Assembly (NCBI GenBank): GCA_900473805.1 | Contig: UCMS01000006.1 | Coordinates: forward strand, 667,736 to 731,735 | Source of the DNA: Hyphomicrobiales bacterium | GTDB lineage: Bacteria > Pseudomonadota > Alphaproteobacteria > Rhizobiales > Rhizobiaceae | Direction: 5' to 3' | Length of the DNA: 64,000 nt | Shown: positions 19,890 through 27,411 of the stretch, piece by piece | Position numbering within the stretch: position 1 is the stretch's first letter | Layout: the number at the start of each line of letters is the position of its first letter | Notes under the pieces: generated by a model | Databases searched by the model: none | What the model was told of the DNA's origin: nothing | What the model saw: the letters and a program-made list of their open reading frames with translations, nothing else | Position numbers and translations under genes: made by a program

Positions 19890-22875
19890 GGATGCGGCCT
19901 CCTTCCTTGTCAAAGAATACCATGTCGGTGACCTCAACCGCGATGGTCTTGTCCTTCATCGGCACATAGAGCGTCTCGCCCATGCGCGCGCGGCCACCGG
20001 CCACCATGGCAATCGCAATCGAGCGGCCAAGGTTTTCCGACCAGTAGGACGAGGTAACGTGCCCGAGCATGATCATCGGCTTCGGCTGGTTCGGATCGGC
20101 AACGATCTGGCCGCCCTCCTCCAGAACCTCGTTCGGGTTCTTCGTCAGAAGGCCAACGAGCTGCTTGCGGCCTTCCTTGACAAGGTCAGGCCGCTTCATG
20201 CCGCGAATGCCGACGAAATCGGTCTTCTTCTTCGACACCGCCCAGGAGAGGCCGGCATCGTCGGCCGTCAGCGTACCGTCGGTGTCCTGGCCGACGATGA
20301 TGTAACCCTTTTCGGCGCGCAGCACGTGCATGGTCTCGGTGCCATAGAGGCAGGCGCCGAGCGACTGGGCGCGCTCCCAGATCTGGCGGAAGACGTCAGC
20401 GCCGAAATCGGCGGGGACGTTGACTTCGAAGCCGAGTTCACCCGTAAACGACACGCGGAAGAGACGCGTCGGCACGCCGCAGAACTTGCCTTCGGCCACG
20501 CTCATATGCGGGAAGGCCTCATTCGAGATGTCGATGCCCTCGACGAAAGGCGCAATGATGTCGCGCGCCTTCGGACCCTGGACGGCGATGACCGCCCATT
20601 GTTCGGTGGTCGAGGTGAGCCACACCTTCAGATGCGGGAATTCCGTCTGCAGATAGTCTTCCATGTGGTTCATGACGCGCGGCGCACCGCCCGTCGTCGT
20701 CGTCACGTGGAAACGATCCTCCGCCAGACGACCGACAACGCCATCGTCATAGATGAAGCCGTCTTCGCGCGTCATGATGCCATAACGCGCCTTGCCAGGC
20801 TTCAGCGTGTCCCAGGCATTGGTGTACATCAGGTTCAGGAACTCGGCAGCGTCAGGCCCGACGACCTCGATCTTGCCGAGGGTCGAGGCGTTGAACACGC
20901 CGGCTGCGTCACGCACCGTCTTGCATTCGCGGTTGACGGCGGCATGCATGTCCTCGCCGCCCTTTGGATAATACCAGGCGCGCTTCCAGTTGCCGACGTC
21001 TTCATAGACGGCGCCCTGGGAAACTTCGTAGGCATGCATCGGCGTCTTGCGCACCGGATCAAACAGCGCATCGCGCGAGTGGTTGATCAGCGTGCCGAAG
21101 GTGACGGGCGTATAGGGCGCCCGGAAGGTGGTGAGACCAACCTGCGGGATCTCCTTGCCCAGCACTTCCGCCGCGATGGCGAGGCCATGCATGTTGGAAA
21201 GCTTGCCCTGGTCGGACGCCATGCCGTTCGTCGTGAAGCGCTTGATATGCTCGATCGAATGCATGCCCTCGCGCACGGCAAGGCGGATATCCTTGGCGCA
21301 GACATCGTGCTGGAAGTCGACGAAGGCCTTGACGTTGTCCTCACGACCCGCCCCTTCCGCAGCGCCGATCATGCCGCCGGTCCATGCGTGGGCATTGGCG
21401 CCGGCAAGAGAGAGCGAAGGCGTATCAGTCGCACCCGCAGCCTTGGCCGAGGAGAGACCGGCAGCGGTTGCCTCATCGAGCAGTGCCTGCAGATCATCGG
21501 TGCCGTTGCAGCCACCGACAGAGACGCAATCCTGCACATAGACGTCGGGTAAGAAGCGGTCATTGGCAGCATCATATTTCAGCTTGCCGCGCGACTGCGA
21601 GAACATGTGCACGGACGGCGTCCAGCCGGCCGACATCAGAAGCGCATCAACCTCGATTTTGCGGGTAGAGCCGCCGCCATTGCGGCGAACAGTGATCGAG
21701 CGAACGCGCAGGCGGCCAGCGGTGTCGACAACACCATGGCCCGTCAGCACTTCGATCCCGAGCGCACGGGCCTGGGCGAGAACGCCCTCACCCGGCTTCT
21801 CGCGGGCGTCAACGATGACAGGCACCGAGACGCCAGCCTTCTTCAGATCGATCGCCGCTTCATAGGCCGAGTCATGCGCCGTATAGACGCCAACCTTCGC
21901 ACCGACGGCCACGCCGAAATGGTTGAGATAAGTGCGGCCGGCGGAGGCCAGCATGATGCCCGGACGGTCGTTGTTGGCGAACACCATATGACGCTCGATC
22001 GCCCCGCTGGCGATGATCACGCGCTTGGCACGCACCTGCCACAGCCGCTCGCGCGGCTGGTTCTTCGACGGCTTGGCGATGTGGTCGGTGACCCGTTCGA
22101 CCAGCGCCACGTAATTGTGGTTGTGATAGCCGAAAGCTGTCGTGCGGGAGAGCACGGTGACGTTGGACATGGCCTTCAGCTTGGCAACGGTCGCCTGTGC
22201 CCAGTCCCAGCCGCTCTGGCCGTCAACGGTCGCACCGGTGTCGAAGTGGAAGGCACCGCCCATTTCCGGCTGTTCGTCGACAACAATGACGCGCACGCCC
22301 GTCTGGGCGGCAGCAAGCGCCGACGCGAGACCGGCGGCACCGCCACCGATGACCAGCACGTCGCAATGGGCATAGCGGTTGGCGTAATGGTCCGGGTCCG
22401 CTTCCTTCGGCGCATGGCCGAGACCAGCGGCGCGACGGATGAACGGTTCATAGATCTGGTGCCATGCAGCCTTCGGCCACATGAAAGTCTTGTAGTAGAA
22501 GCCCGCAGCGAAGAAGGGCGACAGCAGGTTGTTGACCTCGCCGATGTCGAGCGACAGCGACGGCCAACGGTTCTGCGTCTCGATCATCATCCCATCGAAG
22601 ACTTCCTGCACGGTCGCCCGCACATTCGGCTGGCGACGGGCAGCGTCACGCGAAACGTCGAGCAGTGCATTCGGCTCTTCCGGACCAGCCGTCAGGATGC
22701 CGCGCGGACGGTGATACTTGAACGAGCGACCGGCGAGATGCATGCCGTTGGCGATCATGGCGGAGGCCACCGTATCGCCTTCGTAAGCTGTCAGCGTGCG
22801 GCCATCGATGGTGAAGCGGGCAGTCAGCGCCGGAGTCAGGCGGCCCTTGCCGGGAATACGGTTGGCAGCACTCAT
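19882..22875 (-). CDS. soxA: Sarcosine oxidase alpha subunit
   Basis: A 997-residue alpha subunit. The N-terminal 2Fe-2S-ferredoxin-like segment (LTARFTIDGRTLTAYEGDTV) is followed by an NAD-binding Rossmann fold (CDVLVIGGGAAGLASALAAA) and a C-terminal folate-binding GcvT-like half. It binds NAD+ and tetrahydrofolate, moving the methyl group of sarcosine to 5,10-methylene-THF. Length is the usual one (about 990). It overlaps soxD by 4 bases (ATGA). Confidence 0.95.
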   Translation of the reverse strand: MSAANRIPGKGRLTPALTARFTIDGRTLTAYEGDTVASAMIANGMHLAGRSFKYHRPRGILTAGPEEPNALLDVSRDAARRQPNVRATVQEVFDGMMIETQNRWPSLSLDIGEVNNLLSPFFAAGFYYKTFMWPKAAWHQIYEPFIRRAAGLGHAPKEADPDHYANRYAHCDVLVIGGGAAGLASALAAAQTGVRVIVVDEQPEMGGAFHFDTGATVDGQSGWDWAQATVAKLKAMSNVTVLSRTTAFGYHNHNYVALVERVTDHIAKPSKNQPRERLWQVRAKRVIIASGAIERHMVFANNDRPGIMLASAGRTYLNHFGVAVGAKVGVYTAHDSAYEAAIDLKKAGVSVPVIVDAREKPGEGVLAQARALGIEVLTGHGVVDTAGRLRVRSITVRRNGGGSTRKIEVDALLMSAGWTPSVHMFSQSRGKLKYDAANDRFLPDVYVQDCVSVGGCNGTDDLQALLDEATAAGLSSAKAAGATDTPSLSLAGANAHAWTGGMIGAAEGAGREDNVKAFVDFQHDVCAKDIRLAVREGMHSIEHIKRFTTNGMASDQGKLSNMHGLAIAAEVLGKEIPQVGLTTFRAPYTPVTFGTLINHSRDALFDPVRKTPMHAYEVSQGAVYEDVGNWKRAWYYPKGGEDMHAAVNRECKTVRDAAGVFNASTLGKIEVVGPDAAEFLNLMYTNAWDTLKPGKARYGIMTREDGFIYDDGVVGRLAEDRFHVTTTTGGAPRVMNHMEDYLQTEFPHLKVWLTSTTEQWAVIAVQGPKARDIIAPFVEGIDISNEAFPHMSVAEGKFCGVPTRLFRVSFTGELGFEVNVPADFGADVFRQIWERAQSLGACLYGTETMHVLRAEKGYIIVGQDTDGTLTADDAGLSWAVSKKKTDFVGIRGMKRPDLVKEGRKQLVGLLTKNPNEVLEEGGQIVADPNQPKPMIMLGHVTSSYWSENLGRSIAIAMVAGGRARMGETLYVPMKDKTIAVEVTDMVFFDKEGGRIHG

Positions 22876-23192
22876 GCCTTTTCTCCCTTCGATGCAGACG
22901 AGGCAACCAGCGTTGCAGGATCGGGCATGGGTTCACCGGCCTTGTAGGTCAGCAGGATCTTGTCGGAGATGGTGTCGCGAGCGGCATTGAAGAAGCGCCC
23001 GCAGCCATGGATATGGCGCCAGCGCTCGAAGATCAGGCCCTTCGGATTATCACGCAGGAAGAAGTAATCCGCGAACTCCTCGTCCGTGATCGAAGCGATG
23101 TTTGCCGGGCGCGCGATATGCGCTTCACCGGCGGCGCGAAACTCGAGCTCTGCACGCTCTTCTTCGCAATAGGGGCATTTGATGACCAGCAT
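22872..23192 (-). CDS. soxD: Sarcosine oxidase delta subunit
   Basis: A 106-residue zinc-binding delta subunit. The zinc ligands are expected in IKCPYCEEER near the N-terminus and in the HIHGCGRFFNAARDT segment. It is a structural subunit of the heterotetramer and lies between soxB (17-base gap) and soxA (4-base overlap). Confidence 0.94.
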   Translation of the reverse strand: MLVIKCPYCEEERAELEFRAAGEAHIARPANIASITDEEFADYFFLRDNPKGLIFERWRHIHGCGRFFNAARDTISDKILLTYKAGEPMPDPATLVASSASKGEKA

Positions 23193-23209
23193 GATGGACG
23201 ATCCCTAAT

Positions 23210-24463
23210 TCAGTGCGCCACGGCAGCGGCGGCTGCCTCGTCGATGAGGCGGCCGGTGCGGAACCGGTCGAGCGTCAGACCCTGGGCCAGCCGGTGCGGC
23301 TCGCCCTTGGCGATGAGATGAGCGAAGAGATTGGCCGAGCCCGGCGTCGCCTTGAAGCCGCCCGTGCCCCAGCCGGCATTGACGAAGAGGTTCGGAACCG
23401 GTGTCACACTCTGGATCGGCGAACGGTCTGCCGTATTGTCGGTGATCCCGCCCCACTGGCGCATCATCTTAACACGACGGAACATCGGGAAGAGCTCGCA
23501 GATCGCATCCAGCGTATGCGTGATGATCTGCATGCCGCCGGTCTGGCTGTAGGAATTGTACTGGTCGGTACCGGCACCGATGACCAGCTCGCCCTTGTCC
23601 GACTGCGAGATATAGGCATGCACGGTGTTGGACATGACCACGCAGGGGAAGATCGGCTTCAGCGGCTCGGAGACGAGCGCCTGCAGCGGCGTCGAGTGAA
23701 CCGGAAGACGCACACCCGCCATGCCCATGACGACAGAGGAATGGCCGGCCGCGGAAACGCCGATCTTCTTTGCGCCGATAAAGCCCTTCGTCGTATCGAC
23801 GCCGGTCACTTCACCATTCGGGCCACGGCGGATGCCGGTCACTTCGCAGTTCTGGATGATGTGCACGCCGCGATCCGACGCCGCACGCGCATAACCCCAG
23901 GCAACCGCATCGTGACGCGCCGTGCCGCCGCGGCGCTGCAGCGCTGCCCCATTGATCGGGTAGCGGGCATTCTTCGAGATGTCGAGCGGCGGGCAGAAGG
24001 CCTTGGCCTGCTCGGGCGTCAGCCATTCGTTGTCGATGCCGTAGAGATTATTGGCATTCACATGGCGCTTGAACGACTGCATATCATGCACATTGTGCGA
24101 CAGCATCATAACGCCGCGCGGTGAATACATGACATTGTAGTTGAGGTCCTGAGACAGGCCTTCCCAGAGCTTCAGCGAATGCTCGTAGATGTCCATGCTC
24201 TCTTCATAGAGATAGTTGGACCGGATGATCGTCGTGTTACGGCCGGTATTGCCACCGCCGAGCCAGCCCTTCTCGATGACAGCGACATTGGTGATGCCGT
24301 GCTCCTTGGCGAGATAATAGGCAGCACCAAGGCCATGGCCGCCGGCACCGATGATAATGACGTCATAGGACTGCCGCGGCTCGGGAGAGACCCATTGAGC
24401 CTCCCATCCCTTGTGGGCACGCATGGCCTCACGGACAACGGCAAAGACCGAATATTTGCGCAT
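23210..24463 (-). CDS. soxB: Sarcosine oxidase beta subunit
   Basis: A 417-residue flavoprotein, the catalytic subunit. The FAD-binding GxGxxG loop is DVIIIGAGGHGLGAAYYLA near residue 35. In the family this subunit holds FAD and covalent FMN and oxidises sarcosine, producing hydrogen peroxide. It is first in the operon, so the promoter should lie in 24464-24769. AAGGCGA immediately precedes the ATG, with an AGGAG slightly further upstream. Confidence 0.95.
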   Translation of the reverse strand: MRKYSVFAVVREAMRAHKGWEAQWVSPEPRQSYDVIIIGAGGHGLGAAYYLAKEHGITNVAVIEKGWLGGGNTGRNTTIIRSNYLYEESMDIYEHSLKLWEGLSQDLNYNVMYSPRGVMMLSHNVHDMQSFKRHVNANNLYGIDNEWLTPEQAKAFCPPLDISKNARYPINGAALQRRGGTARHDAVAWGYARAASDRGVHIIQNCEVTGIRRGPNGEVTGVDTTKGFIGAKKIGVSAAGHSSVVMGMAGVRLPVHSTPLQALVSEPLKPIFPCVVMSNTVHAYISQSDKGELVIGAGTDQYNSYSQTGGMQIITHTLDAICELFPMFRRVKMMRQWGGITDNTADRSPIQSVTPVPNLFVNAGWGTGGFKATPGSANLFAHLIAKGEPHRLAQGLTLDRFRTGRLIDEAAAAAVAH

Positions 24464-24769
24464 TCGCCTTAAACTCCTGTGGTTCAGGCACTGGGGTAGG
24501 ATGACACTCCTCGCAAATCAAGTTGCGCCATGACGTCCGTTTTGCGACGCAATGCCACCCACCTTTCGACACGTCGGGTTCCTGGCCGGCAGGCCATGAA
24601 ATTTATCCACCACAGGGCTTGCGCCATATGGACTTTCGGGGGTGGATCTGTTATCCAGCAGCCCAATCGCGCAGACTCAGAAGGTCGCGCGAAGCAATTT
24701 GCTGTTTCCGTGGATGTGACGTTCATTGACGGAAGGACCAACCCAAAGAACCAAAGGAACGGGATAAAC
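24464..24769. promoter_or_regulatory. Divergent intergenic region soxB / rpsU
   Basis: A 306-base divergent promoter region. It contains a small perfect dyad TTGCG-A-CGCAA at 24542-24552, about 80 bases upstream of the soxB start, which could be an operator of the sox genes. I see no convincing -35/-10 pair and no gene. Confidence 0.35.
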
Positions 24770-24994
24770 GTGCAGGTACTAGTCCGCGACAACAACGTTG
24801 ACCAGGCGCTCCGCGCTCTCAAGAAGAAAATGCAGCGCGAAGGCATCTTCCGTGAAATGAAGATGCGCGACTACTTCGAAAAGCCGTCTGAGAAGCGTGC
24901 ACGCGAAAAGGCTGAGGCTGTTCGTCGCGTTCGCAAGCTGGCGCGCAAGAAGATGCAGCGCGAAGGCCTTCTGCCGGCTGCTCGCGGTCGCTGA
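24770..24994 (+). CDS. rpsU: 30S ribosomal protein S21
   Basis: A 74-residue basic S21 protein beginning with [20 protein letters not shown] and containing the family core [17 protein letters not shown]. The GTG at 24770 has AAAGGAA nine bases upstream and gives the usual N-terminus. The open frame extends further upstream, but that part is not conserved. S21 helps base-pairing between 16S rRNA and mRNA leaders; rhizobia often have two copies. Confidence 0.95.
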   Translation: MQVLVRDNNVDQALRALKKKMQREGIFREMKMRDYFEKPSEKRAREKAEAVRRVRKLARKKMQREGLLPAARGR

Positions 24995-25132
24995 TCGGCC
25001 CCGTTTTAGACGTTTTCCTGTGAAATGAGGGCGGGGGCGAGACGAATCGCCGCCGCTCTTTTGATATCCAACACCAACCAACGCTGTCACCGGGCCGTAA
25101 ATGGCGCTGGCAGCGGCCGGATGATGCGCTCC

Positions 25133-25996
25133 ATGACCGACAGCCCCGTGCTCCCGACCGTCTTCACCGTCATCAGCAGCAAACGCCTGATTACAGCGAC
25201 GGCGCTGATGAGCGTTCTTGTTTTGGCTGGTTGCGCCACGACAACGGAAACGACGGACGTGATCCGGATCGACCGCGCCCAGGGTTCGGAAGAAAACATC
25301 GCATCGCTGACCGCCGTCATCCAGGCCAATCCGCGCGATCCGGAAGGCTACAATGTTCGCGGCTCCGCCTATGGTCGCGCCGGCCAGTTCCGCCAGGCGC
25401 TGGATGATTTCAACACGGCACTTCAGATCAACCCACAGTTCTTCCAGGCCTATGCCAACCGCGCGCTCGTCTATCGCAACATGGGCAAGCCCGTCGAAGC
25501 GGCCGCCGACTACAATGCAGCCCTGAAGATCAACCCGAACTACGACGTTGCCTATATCGGCCGGGGCAACATCTATCGCCAGGCGGGTCGCGTCGACGAA
25601 GCCTTCGGCGACTTCAACCGCGCCATCCAGCTGAACACCACCGATGGCCGCGCCTATCACAATCGTGGTCTGATCTACCAGCTGCGCGGCGACCACGCCA
25701 AGGCGATCGACGATTTCTCCAAGGCCATCTCGCTGTCGCCAAGCGCACCAGAACCCTATAACGGCCGCGGGGTCTCTTACGTGGCGCTGAACGACGACGA
25801 AAACGCCTTTGCCGACTTCAACCACGCGATCGAACTGAACGGCAACATCGCCGAGAGCTGGGCCAACCAGGCGCTGATCTATGAACGCCGGGGCGACAAG
25901 GCCCGTGCGGCCAAGTCCTATAGCCACGCGCTGCGCCTCGATCCGAAATACGAGCCGGCAAAACAGGGCCTCGCCCGGACACGCACCACCAGCTGA
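25133..25996 (+). CDS. TPR-repeat lipoprotein (NlpI-like)
   Basis: A protein of about 287 residues with a lipoprotein signal: a hydrophobic segment after SSKRLITATALM ends in the lipobox LAGC. After it come about six tetratricopeptide repeats (for example FFQAYANRALVYRNMGKPVE and AYIGRGNIYRQAGRVDEAF). It is probably anchored in the outer membrane as a protein-protein adaptor. The start is uncertain between ATGs at 25121, 25124 and 25133; no clear Shine-Dalgarno decides it. A strong terminator follows. Confidence 0.85.
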   Translation: MTDSPVLPTVFTVISSKRLITATALMSVLVLAGCATTTETTDVIRIDRAQGSEENIASLTAVIQANPRDPEGYNVRGSAYGRAGQFRQALDDFNTALQINPQFFQAYANRALVYRNMGKPVEAAADYNAALKINPNYDVAYIGRGNIYRQAGRVDEAFGDFNRAIQLNTTDGRAYHNRGLIYQLRGDHAKAIDDFSKAISLSPSAPEPYNGRGVSYVALNDDENAFADFNHAIELNGNIAESWANQALIYERRGDKARAAKSYSHALRLDPKYEPAKQGLARTRTTS

Positions 25997-26023
25997 TCCC
26001 ACCGGCGACGCAAGACACGAACG

Positions 26024-26050
26024 AACGGCGGGGAAACCCGCCGTTTTTTT
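26024..26050 (+). terminator. Terminator after the TPR lipoprotein gene
   Basis: Perfect 9-bp stem AACGGCGGG/CCCGCCGTT with a GAAA tetraloop, with seven T's at the 3' side. Confidence 0.93.
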
Positions 26051-26080
26051 GTGCCAAGAAACTGATGGGGAACGCACAAC

Positions 26081-26111
26081 AAAAAAGGGCGGTCCACACG
26101 GGACCGCCCTT
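26081..26111 (-). terminator. Terminator of the cytochrome oxidase subunit IV gene
   Basis: An 11-bp stem AAGGGCGGTCC/GGACCGCCCTT with a five-base loop. On the minus strand it runs into a T-tract (A-run at 26081-26086 on the plus strand). It lies 35 bases beyond the stop. Confidence 0.88.
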
Positions 26112-26145
26112 CCATGTCTCTGACGCCAGAAGCGCCCTGGGGATT

Positions 26146-26370
26146 TCAGCGCAGAAGGAAGATCCCGGCAACGCTCAGCACGATCCAGATGAAAGTACCG
26201 CCGAGGAAGCCCGCACCGCCGAAAAAGCCGGCAGCCATGGCGATCATCAGGGCGACGATGATGGCGGTGCCATACTTCGCGCCGGCGATGAACAGATCAT
26301 AGGTCTTGTCATGTTCCCGGTAATCCATCGAAGCACCGACTTCGACAGGACCAGTATGCTCTTCGCTCAT
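26146..26370 (-). CDS. aa3-type cytochrome c oxidase subunit IV
   Basis: A 74-residue protein with the alphaproteobacterial subunit IV pattern: a short soluble head (MDYREHDKTYDLFI) followed by two close hydrophobic stretches (GTAIIVALMIAMAAGFFGG and GTFIWIVLSVAGIFLLR). It associates with the core aa3 oxidase in the inner membrane. In related bacteria this gene is often unlinked to the other cta genes, as here. It is monocistronic, with its own terminator. Confidence 0.87.
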   Translation of the reverse strand: MSEEHTGPVEVGASMDYREHDKTYDLFIAGAKYGTAIIVALMIAMAAGFFGGAGFLGGTFIWIVLSVAGIFLLR

Positions 26371-26500
26371 ATTCGATCTCCCAGTTCAAGCGCGGGCCGC
26401 ACCGGTGGAGAATCTCATCCCGCACCGCAAACGGTGAATTTTCGTCTTTTTCCGCATACACAAAGGTCGCACCGAGCGCAATCGCAACTCGCCGCCTGCG

Positions 26501-27250
26501 TCAATAATCCAACCCCGCGATCGCACCACTGATCTTGCCATTGGCCACCAGCCGCGCCGAAGGCAGGATGGTGAGCGGATCAAAACGGTTCCGCGTTTCC
26601 TGGCGCCCGAACATCAACCGGCGCTCATGCACGCCGGAATCGAAAAAGGGATAGCGCTTCAACAGCTTGTCACCGGTGGTATGGGTGTTGGTCGCCATCA
26701 GTGTCAGCTCGAGCCCGTAGATTTCCGTCATCCGCCGCTCGACAATGGTCTCGGCATAAAAGACCCGCTTATAGAAGGCCGCGTGATGGGGCCTGACATG
26801 CTGCAAGACGCGATCCGCCTTGAAATAGGCCGCAGCCACAATGCTGGGACGCAGCGTGATATAGGGAAGGACCGGCATCTCGGCGGCAACGGCAGGATCG
26901 ACCGCGAAGCGCGCCGGATCGATGAGGGTCAGTCCCGCCTCGAGATAAGCGTCCATCACATCGGGAAACACACCGGCAGATTGCGACAGTGTATGTTGTG
27001 GCGTCACGTGATGCAGCCGGATCGTGCTGACGAGTTCTTCGAAGTAATAGATGCCGAAGACGAAGGCATGAGGATCGAAATCGGCATCGTCGATCATGCT
27101 CGGCACGGCAACGGGCAGCACATTGGCCGCCTTGTAGGCCTTGTAGCGAAGCTGTTCAATCGCCTCCAGATCTTCACTGGTTTCGACCCGCCGATATTCG
27201 ACGTGGTCGAGATAGCGCATCAGTCGTTCCGAAAACCCTTCGAGTTCCAT
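26501..27250 (-). CDS. FeeM-like N-acyl amino acid synthase / GNAT-fold acyltransferase
   Basis: A 249-residue protein resembling the FeeM catalytic core, a GNAT-related fold close to LuxI-type autoinducer synthases. Family-like segments are EAIEQLRYKAYKAANVLP, the strand STIRLHHV and ARFAVDP. FeeM proteins join an acyl-ACP to an amino acid; the product here is unknown. A perfect CtrA-type site lies about 70 bases upstream. The 130 bases downstream to the next gene show no feature. Confidence 0.7.
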   Translation of the reverse strand: MELEGFSERLMRYLDHVEYRRVETSEDLEAIEQLRYKAYKAANVLPVAVPSMIDDADFDPHAFVFGIYYFEELVSTIRLHHVTPQHTLSQSAGVFPDVMDAYLEAGLTLIDPARFAVDPAVAAEMPVLPYITLRPSIVAAAYFKADRVLQHVRPHHAAFYKRVFYAETIVERRMTEIYGLELTLMATNTHTTGDKLLKRYPFFDSGVHERRLMFGRQETRNRFDPLTILPSARLVANGKISGAIAGLDY

Positions 27251-27321
27251 GGCCTCTACTCATTACGTTTCGCCCGCACAAAGGGCTAACACGCAATGTT
27301 AACCATTACCTCCCCCAAAAA

Positions 27322-27336
27322 TTAAGAGATTATTAA
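27322..27336. promoter_or_regulatory. CtrA-type binding site TTAA-N7-TTAA
   Basis: TTAA-GAGATTA-TTAA matches the full CtrA consensus exactly. It lies about 72 bases upstream of the FeeM-like gene, in a short AT-rich gap that also has GTTAACC-like half-sites at its two ends. CtrA is the cell-cycle response regulator of alphaproteobacteria. A chance match in an AT-rich gap cannot be ruled out. Confidence 0.55.
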
Positions 27337-27411
27337 GGTTACTGTATTTTAGGTTAACGGCGCGAGACTGCTCCGCGCCGGATGCAGCACAAGACGTTAT
27401 TAATTTAGGAT

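Noticed and set aside
19687-21552. 621-codon plus-strand open frame over soxA
   Set aside because: It is antisense to a well conserved sarcosine oxidase subunit, is Arg/His/Asp-rich and has no family features.
24470-24769. N-terminal extension of ribosomal protein S21
   Set aside because: The frame is open upstream, but S21 proteins start at the VLVRDNN segment and the GTG there has a good ribosome binding site.
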